Source: Amorphochlora amoebiformis
Lineage: Eukaryota; Cercozoa; Chlorarachniophyceae
Assembly (NCBI GenBank): GCA_054601695.1
Contig: BAAHQB010000238.1
Span: 62,001-126,000, forward strand
Direction: 5' to 3'
DNA: 64,000 nucleotides
This document shows, one piece after another, positions 1 to 36,057 of this stretch. The notes under the pieces were generated by a model. That model was not told the DNA's origin. It did no database searches and saw only the letters and a program-made list of their open reading frames with translations. Numbering within the stretch: position 1 is the stretch's first letter; the number at the start of each line of letters is the position of its first letter. The position numbers and the translations under genes were made by a program.

Positions 1-1
1 G

Positions 2-625
2 TTTGGGTACGACGACAAAGTCATTGAGGCGGCTATTGGGACCCTGGGTCTCAAGGACCCGCCACAAGAGGAAGAGGAAGCTGTTCAAGAGGGCCCTGAG
101 AACGACTCCAGCATGGAGCTGGAATCTTCCTCTCCGCCGGGTGTAACGGGGACTCGAGATGATTTGGTCGAGAACGGAGGGCCTTCCCCTTCAGCTGTAG
201 AGCTCGCAGGCTACCAGAACCTCAAGTGCTTCAAGTGCTCAGCCAACTTCCCCGGTATTTACATTTCCATACACGATATCTCATTGATCGTGTACTTGTA
301 TGCATTTCACTTTGGTACGTGCAAACTTACATGACATGTTGGGTATGCGCAGGCGAGATGACGATTTGTGTGTCTCGGGCAAAAGACGCGCTTAGCCGGT
401 GTGACAACTATAGCAGAGACGGGTGGGTGATTGCCTTACTGATCAGTCTTAGTCTCTGTCTCTGTCTCAGTCTCAGTCTCGGTCTCAGTCTCAGTCTCAG
501 TCTTAGTCTCAGTCTTACTCGACCGACTCTTTCCTGATTCCCCCTTTCAAACTGGACAACGTGTCTTCCTTTTTTTTTGATTTTTCGTCAGCTATACGGC
601 TCTCTGTCCTGAGGATGTCCACTTT
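2..625 (+). CDS. 3' part of an unrecognised Cys-containing protein (partial)
   Basis: The frame is open from base 2. Exons read 2-254, 353-422 and 592-625, joined in matching phase by GT-AG introns; the first junction completes a Gly codon (FPG/EM). The first exon begins FGYDDKVIEAAIGTLGLKD, which has the feel of a UBA-like helix pair (weak inference), then an acidic Glu-rich linker. The second half carries spaced cysteines: KCFKC, a Cys after MTI, SRCDNY and LCPED. This could be a small zinc-binding module, but I recognise no family. The last border at 626 is a good GTAAGT donor. If it is ignored, the frame runs on through FCNMCC and stops near 709, so the true 3' end is unsettled. The 5' end lies outside the window. 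Confidence 0.5.
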
Positions 626-955
626 GTAAGTTTCTGTAATATGTGCTGTACATTCAACTGTACTCGTTATGTAAATATAATTATACATATATAATATATA
701 TATATATATTATATATATATATAGATATTATATGTACATGTATATATTATATTTTACACAGTTAATACAATTATGCGGCATACGCCAACACAAGAATTTG
801 TTTTGAAATTAGCCTTGTCTTATTTTGAACCCTCTCACATAACAACGCTCTCACATAAAGAACCCTCTCAAATAAAGAACCCTCACTCTCGCAACCCATA
901 GGTGGGGCGTAAGGATGCCTGTCACTCGATCGCAAAGCACTCCCACATCCAGTCG

Positions 956-1411
956 ATGACGACACAACTAACAGGCTCCAAGATACAAATAACAGACTCC
1001 AAGATTCCCATGGAATCCAACAAAATGTCGAAAAGCCACAAGATAACTGCTGAGAGAAGCGAGTCGACCAATAAGAGGAAAAAGAGCAAATCGAGCCAAA
1101 AGAGCGAGTCGAGCCAAAAGAGTAAGTCGACCCAAAAGAGCAAGTCGACCCAAAAGAACAAGTCGACCCAAAAGAGCAAGTCTTCCAGGTTCAAGGCGCA
1201 GGAGCAGGACTCGAAGAAATCGTCTCAAACGTATGTCGTATTTGTACCAGCATGTAAATGTACGTATTATGTATTTTCATATATTTTTAAATTTATCTAT
1301 TATGTTTCAGGCGGTTAATTCCGTCAATCGCACGGAAGGGTATTAAGGCGGGAGAGGTAGAATATATTATGTACTTTTTCATTTTTATATTTATGACACA
1401 TTTATATACAT

Positions 1412-1458
<47 letters not shown>

Positions 1459-1882
1459 TATGTACATGTGTTCAAAATGTTGCAGGTGTGCCGGAAAAAG
1501 GCTAGCGGGGAGTTTGAGGGATTAGCAGTGAGAGCTCTGGAGGTATCACTTTCTCAACATACATGTCGACTCAACATGTCACATATGTACATATGCACCC
1601 AACGTATGTATATTTGCCTTGGACATGTTATATACATGTTGTATGAGTGTTATGTTATGTACATGTTGTATGAATGTGAGTGACACATGTTATGTGTTAG
1701 TGACCCATATTATGTGCATGAGGGACACACATGTCGTGTTGTGTATGTACGAGTATATGTGTTGTGGTTATGTGACCCTGGTGACGTCCATGCTGTGTTC
1801 AGTCCGCTCGACCTTTGTTGACTGTCAGGGATATCACCACTGCAGCAGAAGACTTGGTGGGATATAATAATAATAATAATAA

Positions 1883-1921
<39 letters not shown>

Positions 1922-1964
1922 CATCCATATATATTTATATATACATATTATTAATTTATAAATG

Positions 1965-2012
<48 letters not shown>

Positions 2013-2047
2013 GCATATATATTATATTATATATTTGTGTATGTATA

Positions 2048-2079
<32 letters not shown>

Positions 2080-2084
2080 AATGA

Positions 2085-2134
<50 letters not shown>

Positions 2135-2360
2135 CATCCATATATATTTATATATACATATTATTAATTTATATATGTAAATATATATATATATATATAC
2201 ATATATATATAATGCATATATATTATATTATATGTTTGTATATATATATATATATATACACATATATATATAAATATATATATGTATATTATTATTAATC
2301 ATATATATATATATATATTATGCCTGTATACATATCTAGAAGTGTATATTATTTGTAGAT

Positions 2361-2407
<47 letters not shown>

Positions 2408-2421
2408 TATATATATGTATG

Positions 2422-2456
<35 letters not shown>

Positions 2457-2651
2457 TATATATATATATATACTATGTATGTATATGTAATATATATATA
2501 TATATATATATGTATATTTATTATGAATCATATGTGTGTTTATGTATACATATCTAGATGTATGAATTATTTGTAGATGTCTGGAGATGATCCTCAAGAC
2601 GTGTGTAGCCGTCTTGGACATTCTGGTCAATTCATATAATATCTTATCTTA

Positions 2652-2699
<48 letters not shown>

Positions 2700-2715
2700 T
2701 GTATATTTATGTGTG

Positions 2716-2751
<36 letters not shown>

Positions 2752-3105
2752 ATATAAACAAAAATTTATAATTTGCACCTATACAAAAAGAAAAGATGCA
2801 TGTTTTGAATTGCAAATGTGCCTGTTCCGTTTGTACGACGGGACCAAAGGCAAGAATCTATTACATATTATTCTCTGTTCGACACGCGATTGTGTCTGCG
2901 TATCGTTTGCATGTACCCATAAACCTTGCTTTGGAACCAGATCCATCAACGTTGGATGCGTTGATCGGATGGTTCTTCAAACATGTGGAGGGAAAGCCTC
3001 TCACGAACTCCAGGTAAATCACCACATCATTTCAAACGTTCATATCATTATGTGGAACAAATTCAGAGGTATCATCATCAATGCTTTTTTTTTTCTTTAT
3101 GTTGT

Positions 3106-3162
<57 letters not shown>

Positions 3163-3281
3163 TGTATATGTATGTATTATTTAACATGTATACGAATATA
3201 TATATATATATACACATATATACATATATATATATATATATATGAATATATATATCCATATTTATATCCATATATATATCC

Positions 3282-3326
<45 letters not shown>

Positions 3327-3521
3327 AATATATATCACATTCATATATACGTCTATATACATGCGAATTTGTATTCAGGTTTTGCCGTGCGGTAGAATCT
3401 GATCTCCCCCGCCTTCTTGCTCAAACCGCACATAAGTCGCGAATAATTACTAACATACAAAATAATACCCAAAATAAATTTGCATATTATCTGTATAGCT
3501 GGACATACACATATACATACC

Positions 3522-3614
<93 letters not shown>

Positions 3615-3806
3615 ATATGTGTGTATGTCTATATATATATACACATATATACACACACACACATATATATATACATATATGTTCAGTACACACGCCACAC
3701 CTGATCGAAGCAAGGGCAACGCATCTGGGATGAAGGCTGGACTATTCAAATCGGCTACTTGCGTTATGTGCCGGTCTCAACATTACCTGGAACACACTTT
3801 TTCTAA

Positions 3807-3840
<34 letters not shown>

Positions 3841-3867
3841 CTCTGTGTGTGTGCACATATGGAGTTT

Positions 3868-3936
<69 letters not shown>

Positions 3937-4109
3937 CATGATATAGGTATATATTATATGGTATTATAATGTTGAGAAAATACATTTATGGTATTATTGT
4001 TAATATAATATGAACATACGTAGACTTATTGAAATTCCAGGTGTGTTTTTCAAACGTCGTCGCCCGTAGGCTTTCCTTTCATTGTGGAGGTATATATCCA
4101 GACACTGTA

Positions 4110-4149
<40 letters not shown>

Positions 4150-4210
4150 GTCGGCTTTCCTTTCATTGTGGAGGTATATATCCAGACAATGTAACCTATA
4201 TATATATATA

Positions 4211-4249
<39 letters not shown>

Positions 4250-5430
4250 GTGTGTATATGTATGTGTATATAGACAAATAATATATATATATATATTATA
4301 TATAATATTATAATACAATAATATATATGTATATGAAAATTATATACATACATATTATAATACAATTATGAAAAATATGTGCATACAGGTGTGCATGTGC
4401 TTTTGAACATGTATCTATGTTGTGTACACGTCTTTTCACAAGCATTAAGTTTGATATTTCCACAGAGTGTAGCGGATTGGATGCCGGAAGCCTGGATAGG
4501 CAAGCGGTAAGCTTCTAACATCTTCCAACATCTATCCTCATCTATATATCCTCATCTATATATCCTCATCTATATATCCGCCAACATCAATCCTCCAACA
4601 GCTATTCTCCAGCATCTCTCTCCCAACATATATATATATATATATATATAGATATAGATATATAGATATCTCCCAACAATGTGTTTTAGCATCTATCTCC
4701 GAACATGAAGAACTGCTAGTAGTGAAATGTAAAGAGATGAGCCGAAAACACATTATTCAACTTAAAAAAAAAAGCCTTCAAATGTACAAGTCACTTCTAC
4801 CTCGACTTATATCTTCACGTGGATATATACACGAGAGAGGAGTCATAGATTGGTATGTATGCAGCTATTCTAACGGCTGGGAGTTTCACCGCGCGGTCGA
4901 TCGTCTCCCTGCAAGGACAGGCCGTCCCAACACGTGCGATATCCGATACATCCATATCTCATTGTTATTTATATATTTATGTTTAAGTTTATATTTATAT
5001 TTATATTTTTGTCTGTATTTATATTTTTAGTTGTATTTATATTTTATATTTATACTTATATTTATATTTATATTTATATTTATATTTATATTTATATATA
5101 TACTTATATTTGTATCCATATTCATATTTTATATTTGTATTTATATTTGTTAATTCATATCTACATATACATTTTTATTTTGGTAAAAGTATTGATTAAC
5201 ACATGTGTAATTACATTTGTCTGTATCACCCAAGATTGAGCATGCGAATACGCGAGTATTGACGTATATTTCAGGTGCTTCGCTACGATATACAGCATGC
5301 ACGTGATCGAATCCCGACACGAGAACATGAGTGCTAGGCAAATCCAAAACCACATCCAGGCCAAGTCATCTCATTATGAAAACGCAACCTTCTTCCAACC
5401 ACATTACCTATCTTACTTTCATTAACAATA
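956..5430 (+). CDS. Basic Lys/Ser/Gln-repeat protein, multi-exon, unrecognised
   Basis: The first exon (956-1230, ATG chosen because it is the first in frame) encodes about 91 residues with a degenerate [12 protein letters not shown] repeat, highly basic and probably disordered. It joins in phase to 1311-1356 ([15 protein letters not shown]), 1486-1542 ([19 protein letters not shown]) and 1803-1856 ([18 protein letters not shown]). All four agree in phase, so this part is firm. Further likely exons are about 2790-3013 (ends LTNSR), from 3379 ([20 protein letters not shown]), from 4041 ([10 protein letters not shown]), 4465-4507 ([14 protein letters not shown]), about 4770-4960 and from 5277 to a stop at 5430. 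Whether all belong to one gene is inference. A basic repeat tail suggests a nuclear or chromatin role, but no family is recognised. Introns are almost pure (TA)n. Confidence 0.45.
4041..4195 (+). repeat. Duplicated exon end plus donor site, split by a TA array
   Basis: A segment encoding RRLSFHCGG followed by its GTATATATCC donor-like stretch (about 4068-4111) recurs almost exactly at 4148-4190, separated by about 36 bases of (TA)n. It looks like a donor-side junction duplication of the kind seen repeatedly in this window. Confidence 0.7.
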
Positions 5431-5449
5431 AACACTCTCATATGTATAT

Positions 5450-5495
<46 letters not shown>

Positions 5496-5537
5496 TTTTG
5501 TGTGTGTATATATATATAGATATATATATATGTGTGC

Positions 5538-5582
<45 letters not shown>

Positions 5583-5611
5583 TTGAAAATATATATATAT
5601 ATATACATATG

Positions 5612-5695
<84 letters not shown>

Positions 5696-5805
5696 AAAAT
5701 GCATACATATATAATGTAAATAAGATGAACACAAAACATAATTTCTACATAATGTATGTAGACTATATTTGTAAATTTTACAACATATAACTATTATTTC
5801 TCGCC

Positions 5806-8322
<2,517 letters not shown>

Positions 8323-8520
8323 CCACAACTCACCTCCATCTAACGCAACTCAAACACTCACTCACAACTCACCTCATGTCCAATACAACTCACAAATAAA
8401 GAACCTCCATGCCAATACAACTCACAACTAAAGAACCTTGATGTTTAATGCAAGTCACAACTGACTGACCTCTATGTTTAATACAACTCACAACTCAACT
8501 CTCTCCTTTTCCAATTCACC
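8323..8520. repeat. Degenerate minisatellite with CAACTCACA motif
   Basis: Loose repeats of AATACAACTCACAACT with AAAGAACC follow directly after the stop codon at 8320-8322. A similar AAAGAACCCTC motif occurs near 850-890. No gene is seen here. Confidence 0.6.
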
Positions 8521-8592
8521 AATCTTCAATATTATACCCTTTCTCCTTCGAATCTACATATAATGCATTATATATGTACATACATATACATA

Positions 8593-8629
<37 letters not shown>

Positions 8630-8664
8630 GCATATAAATGATAGTAAATGATGGTAATAAACAG

Positions 8665-12151
<3,487 letters not shown>

Positions 12152-12201
12152 AATCGACCGACGTCGAAGTACATTACACTTCTTATATATATATTATATT
12201 A

Positions 12202-12258
<57 letters not shown>

Positions 12259-12682
12259 ATATACATATATATATGGTGCGTGTGTGCAATATAGTATGAT
12301 ATAATGTAATCTAATATGAATATAGTGTGATATAATATATTTCATTAGAACAATATAGTATACTTTTATGTGGTATAATACAGTAGAATATAATACAATA
12401 ATATACAATATAATAGGAATATAATACAAGATAATAATATCACATGTGCGCGGTGCCATTTATAGAGAGTAGATTATATATGTTGCTCGAGTTAGGTTAA
12501 AGTCCTACGATATGTATGGTTCGAATTAGGTTAAAGGCGTACGATGCGAGTTGTGCCCTCCGGGCGACTTGTAAGGTTCCTGTAGTCCGCCTTGTGGCCA
12601 ACTGGCTCGGAGGTTGCAATATCACACATAATATACACGAAGAAATCTATACATATAGAAATATATATAACGTATATTTTTA

Positions 12683-12727
<45 letters not shown>

Positions 12728-12804
12728 TGGTCATATATAGCATGTACAGTTGTATTCGTACAGTTTTCATGTTGAGATAAAGTAATGTCGAACATATGTG
12801 CAAC

Positions 12805-12858
<54 letters not shown>

Positions 12859-12875
12859 TGAAACATCCAAACATA

Positions 12876-22693
<9,818 letters not shown>

Positions 22694-23174
22694 TCATGCA
22701 CGTGTTCAGTCAAAAAATCTGCTAGGCTACTAGGCTAATTTTAGTAATTTAACTTCATTGTACACTACTCAAGTTACCTGTGATATAGTATTACCCGTTT
22801 TCGGACAGAGATAGTCAGGGCCATCAGTCTAGGAGTAGATGTGCATCATGTGCCACAGCAACAATTAGAAACCTGGTAACCGGTCGCAATGATACTTCTA
22901 TATATATTTAGAACAATTATGACATGTCTGCACTGTTCAAAATTAAAAGCTGCGAGACTTAGACTCTATTCTAGATATTATATATCTAATATTATATTAA
23001 CCAGATACCGGATAGATTACTAGGATTAGGAGATTTGATATCTAATCTTTTTTAATTTATTGAATTAGCCCAAAGCCAAAGAGTTTAAATTTAAGTTCAA
23101 AGTTTTGCTTGATCAAATACTAATTAGTTGACATATAAACGCGGCAAGCTGTAAAAGCTCGAAAGCTCGATCAA
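22694..23174. other. Convergent intergenic spacer
   Basis: About 480 bases of non-repetitive, moderately AT-rich DNA between the stop codons of the SNF2 gene (plus) and the RBM5-type gene (minus). It should hold both 3' ends. I see no gene and no certain polyadenylation signal. Confidence 0.6.
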
Positions 23175-23549
23175 CTACTTAAGCATTGCCCGAGCATAAG
23201 TGTCCTTCTCAGAACACATGGTACTCTGATATTCATTCATCGCAGCTAGGTATGCGCTAGCTGCACTCTTCGGCTGTTGGCCAAAACCTGAGTTTTGCTC
23301 GCTTCCTCCAGCTCGTTCGTACCTTGCCCGCGCCTTCTTGATTCCAGCATTCTGATAACTATCGCCCGGTAGAATTGCATTTCGTCCTGAAGGAACGCTG
23401 CCAAGCCCTGCCCCGCGTACGTGCATCTCAGCATTCACGGGAGCGGTTATCCCCCTCGAGTTTTTCCCCAGGCCTTGCCCTTTCTTCCATCCCATCGCCT
23501 ACATTTTAACACACATAGACATAAATATGCACATATACATATAAATATT

Positions 23550-23597
<48 letters not shown>

Positions 23598-24515
23598 TTC
23601 GTATCTCGATATGAAATAATAATTATTTGTATTCAGTTATTTACATATATAAATGTAAGTAAATTTGTGTATATGAGAGGTAATACCTTGAGCATACGAG
23701 AGCCCTTATTGCTTTCCTCGATTGGCTTCTTCACCGATGCCGCTTTGCTCACCATTTGTTCGAAGGCTGACGGACCTCGATCTCTATCTTGATCTCTATC
23801 TCGATCTCTTGATTCTCCCCCCCGCCGCTTCCGGCGATCTTCGCGTTTCCTCCCAGGTGGAGGTTTTGAACGTGCTACCCTATCAGCGTCAGCTACACGT
23901 TTGACCTCAAGCAATTGTAGGTTCTTGCGGTGTAAAGCAGATATCCTAACATGCTGGAACAGTTTTTCGAGCGTCTGAAACTTTCGTTTGCAAAGGGTGC
24001 ATATCTTCTTCGCAAGCTGCAGGTGCATTTTCTGGCCCCGTAGGTCCTCTGGAATGGGGTCGGTCGCAGGAGAAGCACTGAGGCTTGCCCAAGGAGGAGC
24101 ACCACCGGTTCCAACGGGCGATATCTTAGTCCGAGGCTTCAAGGCGGCCAAGGCGGCAGACGCAGCCGCCGCCGCTTTTGCGGCAGCTGCAGCTAATTCT
24201 GCGACGTCTTTGCTCGGCTTCAATTGGACCTTGGCCGCTGGCTTGGGCTTCGTAGGTGCTTTCTTGATCGTGAAGGCAATGGAACCGAAGGACTTCTTCT
24301 TTTTTTCCTTCTTCTTCTTCTGGTCCACCTTCTGTGATTGAGATTCTTGGCTCCCACCCTTCCCCTTACCGTCATCTGACTTGGTGTCTGCTTGAATGGC
24401 AACCTAATACCAATCGAGTTACAGCAAAGGAGGACTATGTCAGGGACCCGAGGATATCGTGCAGGAGATGGGTATTTACATACATGTAAATAGTTACAAA
24501 TACATTATTTATACT

Positions 24516-24584
<69 letters not shown>

Positions 24585-24676
24585 ATATATTATATGTATA
24601 TTTAAAAAAACACATAATATATATATTACATGTACTATATATATGGAAATTTAATTAAAGATTTATAATGTATATG

Positions 24677-24714
<38 letters not shown>

Positions 24715-26107
24715 CATATATGTATGTATGTATGTATGAAACAATATGTTTATACAATACCCCTCTCTCATCCACTTGCAGGTATCTGCTGTTGGTGGCG
24801 TCCCAACGATAGTACACACCGGTAGAACTGTGATGATACAAGCAGGAAGCTGGATCGTAGTAGAAACCAGATTCCTTGTCGTAGTACCGGCCTGTATTGG
24901 GGTCGAGTTTGAACGACTCGCTGAGATTGGCTGGACGCTCCCATTTTGTCCGGTCTGGGAAAAAAAGGAAAGTAGACCAGTTTAGATTAAGTACGTGTTG
25001 CGGGCTATATTTTGTGGAAAACCTTTCCAGGGATTGGCAGCTTTGCCTTGATCTCGAGAGAAGCTTATCTTAACTGGGCGACCATCGATCAGCATACCTG
25101 GTTTGTGATTCTCAGATCTGCGCGACCAGTTCTAAGTTATCCAATTCAAATCTGACCTCGTGTTCTGTTAATCGCCATGGATGCATGCTCTGTTGAAGCA
25201 AACTCGACGAAGGCGAAACCCCCTCTACTCCCCATCGCTGACTTGTCCTTCATCAAGCGAATATCCATAATCTCACCGAATGCATTGAAGAATGTTCTCA
25301 GCGATTGCGGAGTGCTATCGGGCCCTAGGCCAAGAACAGCAAGAACCGGATTGGGTTCTCCGTCTTTGTCTATGTTGGGGGGTCACGATTAGCATGAATT
25401 AAACTATGGAAGTATTCATCCTACTCTCTGGGTTGTAGTAAGAGTCTTGCAGAACTGTCGCGTTGTCGTCTTTCGGAAGGGCACATTGGAAGCACATCGC
25501 TCGCCTAGCGAAGTTGTGCGCCCCGCAGTGGCCACACAACCAGTCCAATCTCGTGCCTGTGCCCCCTGGCCGACCATCATCTCTTTTCGCACCTCGAGAG
25601 AAGTCGATGTGGACGTGATGTCCCTGGGAATTGATGACTTAGATGTAATAACCAAAAGAATCTGAAATAGCCAACCTGAACGAGGAAAGTGTCGAAATTT
25701 TCGTCCATGAATCGCTCGGCTTCTGGTATCGTAGCGAACTCTATGAAGCCGTAGCCTCGATCTCTGATGACTCGCACACCAACGGGACGATAATTCGATA
25801 TCGATGCTCCAATGTCACCCTCAGTCGCGGTTGGCGGTAAACCCCTTACTATCACCGACTTGCTCGGTTCAACCCGAGCGAGCCTGCGATCCCAATCTCT
25901 ATCATCTCTCCAATCCCGATCCCTGTCTCTATCCCTATGCCTGTCTCGAGATCTTGAGCGAGAGTGCCTTCTGTCTTGAGATCTCGATCTGGAGTCTCGG
26001 CGTCTACGATCACGGCCTCGTCGGCGACGGCGGTCGCGAGATCCGCTGGAGTCACTACTGTCATCACGTCTCCGGCCGCGCCGTTGGGGGCTCCGACTGT
26101 GCGACAT
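23175..26107 (-). CDS. RBM5/RBM10-type splicing factor (RRM-ZnF-RRM-OCRE-C2H2-G-patch)
   Basis: Seven exons, all in matching phase: 26107-25676, 25623-25425, 25369-25157, 25097-25023, 24954-24761, 24403-23687 and 23498-23175, totalling 2154 bases (717 residues plus stop). Start is the ATG opening MSHSRSPQRRGRRRDD. Residues 1-70 are Arg/Ser and Arg/Asp rich. RRM1 is about 79-160 (VIVRGLPP, GYGFIEF). A RanBP2-type zinc finger is near 172-192 (WLCGHCGAHNFARRAMCFQC). RRM2 is about 212-305 (VLAVLGLG, GGFAFVEF). OCRE is about 320-365 (GRYYDKESGFYYDPASCLYH). A C2H2 finger has Cys505, Cys508, His521 and His528. The C-terminal G-patch is about 612-655 (MGWKKGQGLGKNSRGI). This order matches RBM5/RBM6/RBM10, nuclear regulators of 3' splice-site choice; the G-patch typically activates DHX15-type helicases. 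Introns are short and mostly free of TA arrays, unlike neighbouring genes. Confidence 0.95.
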
Positions 26108-26642
26108 GATGAATTTGCTGTTTCTCCGACTCGAGAACAGAAGCTGTATCTGCAACTGTCCTGCCTGATCATTTCGGTTGAAGAATACTCATTTAGCTCT
26201 CGAATCATACACGCGGATTTCTGGAACCCTTTGTGGCGAACAGCTCACTTGAGAGTTGAGTTTTGTCGGCTCCTTGCCTTTGTCCCAGCAACGAGAGCTG
26301 CCCAGTCAGCACCACGAAATCTGCGAACTGATGAATCATCGAGAAAGTCAGATAGCCTTTTCCCCCGAAAGGATCCTCCGAAAGATATCCTTTTCGATGG
26401 ACATGCTCGCACATTTTTTTCTTTTAAATATAGTTCACCTTCTTTCTTGCAAAGACGGCGTTTGTGTGCCTTGGTGCGGGGTTGCACTTCGGTGATGCCT
26501 TCCGCGGTGTGCGCCGACAAATTAAACCAAAGTTACTTTTTCGGAAGAAACTTGTTCCCTTCGATATCTTGATATTGATATCATCAAGCTCAATATCTTA
26601 ATATCTAGTCAATCCGTGAACACGTGTCCACGAGCACGTGCC
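26108..26642. promoter_or_regulatory. Shared divergent promoter region (RBM5-type / TLDc genes)
   Basis: 535 bases separate the two divergent start codons. The stretch is non-repetitive and GC-balanced, with CACGTG-containing sequence (ACACGTGTCCACGAGCACGTG near 26620-26640) just before the plus-strand start. Short open frames are present but none convincing. Confidence 0.45.
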
Positions 26643-33012
<6,370 letters not shown>

Positions 33013-33532
33013 CTGGTACACAGAGTTTGTTTTGTACAATCTTTCGGCACATACTGAACAGCCGTGTTACCCACACTATCAACCGCATTAATCTGCGAAT
33101 AAATAATTACTTCGTAACCCACACCGAATTAATCTGCGAATAAATAATTACTTCGTATATGCATGTTTACAACATGAACAGCCGTGTTACCCACACTATC
33201 AACCGCATTAATCTGCGAATAAATAATTACTTCGTAACCCACACCGAATTAATCTGCGAATAAATAATTACTTCGTATATGCATGTTTACAACACGAACA
33301 GCCGTGTTACCCACACTATCAACCGCATTAATCTGCGAATAAATAATTACTTCATATATGCATGTTTACAACATGAACAGCCGTGTTACCCACACCGAAT
33401 TAATCTGCGAATAAATAATTACTTCGTATATGCATGTTTACAACATGAACAGCCGTGTTACCCACACATTAATCTGCGAATAAATAATTACTTCATATAT
33501 GCATGTTCACAACGTGCATACATACATACATT

Positions 33533-33589
<57 letters not shown>

Positions 33590-33634
33590 ACCTATATCGC
33601 TATGATATATGTGTATGTGTGTGTACATATATCG

Positions 33635-33702
<68 letters not shown>

Positions 33703-33758
33703 CGCGGGTGTGTATATATGTGTGTATATAAATATATGTATTTATAATGTGTGTACAT

Positions 33759-33839
<81 letters not shown>

Positions 33840-33922
33840 CCAAAGCACGGATACATATAGAAAACTGAAATATCGGTTACATCTGCCCCCCGTTCCAAGA
33901 GCGTCTCAACGGCAGCCTAGGG

Positions 33923-33969
<47 letters not shown>

Positions 33970-34136
33970 ATAAATCATATGTGTACATGTGTACTTGCAC
34001 GTATACTATTTTACATATAATTTGTGTACACACACACACACATATATATATATATACATATATATATATTTATATATATATATATATTTAGATATCTTCA
34101 TATATGCATATATACATTATATATATACATGTATAC

Positions 34137-34212
<76 letters not shown>

Positions 34213-34218
34213 ATAAAT

Positions 34219-34274
<56 letters not shown>

Positions 34275-34381
34275 ATATATATATATATATATATCATATA
34301 TATATATATACATATACACCTAATGTATCATATGTACCATATAAATATATATTTACATACATAAAAGGATATACATATATA

Positions 34382-34433
<52 letters not shown>

Positions 34434-34441
34434 AAATATAT

Positions 34442-34473
<32 letters not shown>

Positions 34474-34946
34474 ATATACATACATATATTTCTACATACA
34501 TAAATACACCGCATACCTCAGCCTGCCAATCCACCGCCCAATGTAGCTAAACCATATGCCCCACCAACACAACACAGCCAAATCAGTACACGTGTCAAAA
34601 CACATCGCATTCCATGACATCATGCTACAGAATAGACTGATACGCCGATGCCTCTTCGCTTTACAGGTATTAAGCAAAATCGATGACAGGAAGCCCTCAA
34701 CCCACGCCAGAAATGCCTGTTTAGTCTCAAACCCAAGCCAGAAACCTCCTGGGGCCACGAGGCATTATCCGATCCAGACAATGCTAAGTGAGTCTAACCC
34801 TATTGAGTGACGCCCTAGCCCAAGGGAGAAGGTGTTACTGGGGTCTCTCCATTGTCATTCTTGTGGTTTACATCTGCCCCGGCGTCAAGTAGAGCTCTCA
34901 CGACGTCCGGAGAGCCTCTGAAAGGATTGCTACTTTATCGTACATG

Positions 34947-34986
<40 letters not shown>

Positions 34987-35040
34987 TAGTATATATTTTG
35001 TCATACATATCTACATATATCTACATATATAGCTATATAT

Positions 35041-35091
<51 letters not shown>

Positions 35092-35212
35092 TATATATGT
35101 ATGTATATGTGTGCAAGAGTATATATATATGTTATATGTAAGGGGCGTGGGTTATATACAATATACTTATCTTCTACACAATATCTCTATATTCATTTAC
35201 ACACACACACAC

Positions 35213-35252
<40 letters not shown>

Positions 35253-35913
35253 TAATATAAATGTATATATATATATATACATATATATATGTATTATATA
35301 TATACACCCACAGTCTGTAATACCACACAAGTTTACATTTCAATGTATAACTACAAACACACCTCGTGCATGCCCAATGAAGAGCGGTTGTCCCAGCTAG
35401 ATTTGTGGCCTTCACTTGAGCAGATGCATTCAGGAGAACTCGGATAGCGGATACAGACCCTCCCTAATGTATGAAAACATGTCAAAAACTGGGTGTGATT
35501 CTGACAGCCGGTCTCCACCTCCAACCCCATTCACACCTTGCTGGCCCAAAAGAGAGGCGTATTCCCCCACTTATCCCTAAAGTTGGAACTCCGTCCCTCC
35601 TCCAGCATCTGATCAAACAAGACCCATACTGTCACTATCTGCCATCCTTCAAAATAAGAGAAAATCTCAAGCAAAAGGCTCCTCTCCTCTGTCTCCCCCG
35701 CAAAGAAGGAACGAGCCAAGCGGTAACGGAGACTGGTTGATACTATTCAAGTGAGACCCTATCCTTCCAAATCACCTGCTTTAGACCATTGATGTCAGCT
35801 CGAAAGGCCGCCGCACACAGGGGGTCGGGCTTCGGTACAAACCCCGCGTAAAATATTGCCACAAAACCAACCACAGAGATCCCCAGCAATGTCTTACTAC
35901 CCACGAAGAACAT
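33013..35913 (-). CDS. Membrane-anchored ankyrin-repeat protein
   Basis: Exons in order: 35913-35776 ([23 protein letters not shown], then [11 protein letters not shown]), 35608-35537 ([20 protein letters not shown]), 35463-35363 ([28 protein letters not shown]), 34917-34839 ([20 protein letters not shown]), probably one near 34715-34665 ([15 protein letters not shown]), 33916-33866 ([16 protein letters not shown]) and 33092-33013 ([14 protein letters not shown]). The first four junctions agree in phase. Residues 8-27 form a single hydrophobic segment, read as a signal anchor or signal peptide. At least four ankyrin repeats follow with the usual GNTPL and LLxxGAxV signatures; ankyrin repeats are protein-binding scaffolds. 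The C-terminus is not fixed and may extend below 33013. Confidence 0.8.
33060..33515 (-). repeat. Acceptor-side junction array of an ankyrin exon (about 7 units)
   Basis: Read on the minus strand, each unit is AATAATTATTTATTCGCAG, then ATTAATGCGGTTGATAGTGT and GGGTAACACGGCTGTT. Full exon starts occur at 33092, 33212 and about 33331; others lack GCGGTTGATA or have ATTAATTCGG. Only the last unit (33092) continues into unique coding sequence, so it is taken as the true exon. Confidence 0.9.
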
Positions 35914-36057
35914 TAAGGCTCCGGAGACGCGCGGATAACGCGACAGGAGCAGGAATACACAAAAGCTGGAACGCGCGGAAGGTGGAGGCTTGCTGGCACG
36001 TGTCCATTTGCCGAAGCGATAAATTAAGATTCCGACTTTCAGGTCATCACATTGTCC
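35914..36057. promoter_or_regulatory. Short shared divergent promoter (ankyrin / kinase)
   Basis: Only 144 bases separate the ankyrin ATG (minus) and the kinase ATG (plus). No TA array is present. No TATA box is identified with confidence. Confidence 0.5.

Noticed and set aside
913-957. Alternative start [14 protein letters not shown]
   Set aside because: It looks like a protein N-terminus but stops after 14 codons with no donor site to connect it onward.
1882-2557. Long open frames rich in Tyr-Ile (and similar frames throughout)
   Set aside because: They are translations of (TA)n arrays, open on both strands at once, without start context or splice logic.
26205-26572. Open frames on both strands between the RBM5-type and TLDc starts
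   Set aside because: No domain, no splice partners, and they lie in the short divergent promoter interval.
33060-33515. CRISPR-like repeat/spacer pattern
   Set aside because: The repeats are copies of an ankyrin exon start with its acceptor and carry deletions; there are no distinct spacers.
34492-34810. Long overlapping frames on both strands (88 and 84 codons)
   Set aside because: Only a short minus segment ([15 protein letters not shown]) fits the ankyrin gene; the rest has no support on either strand.
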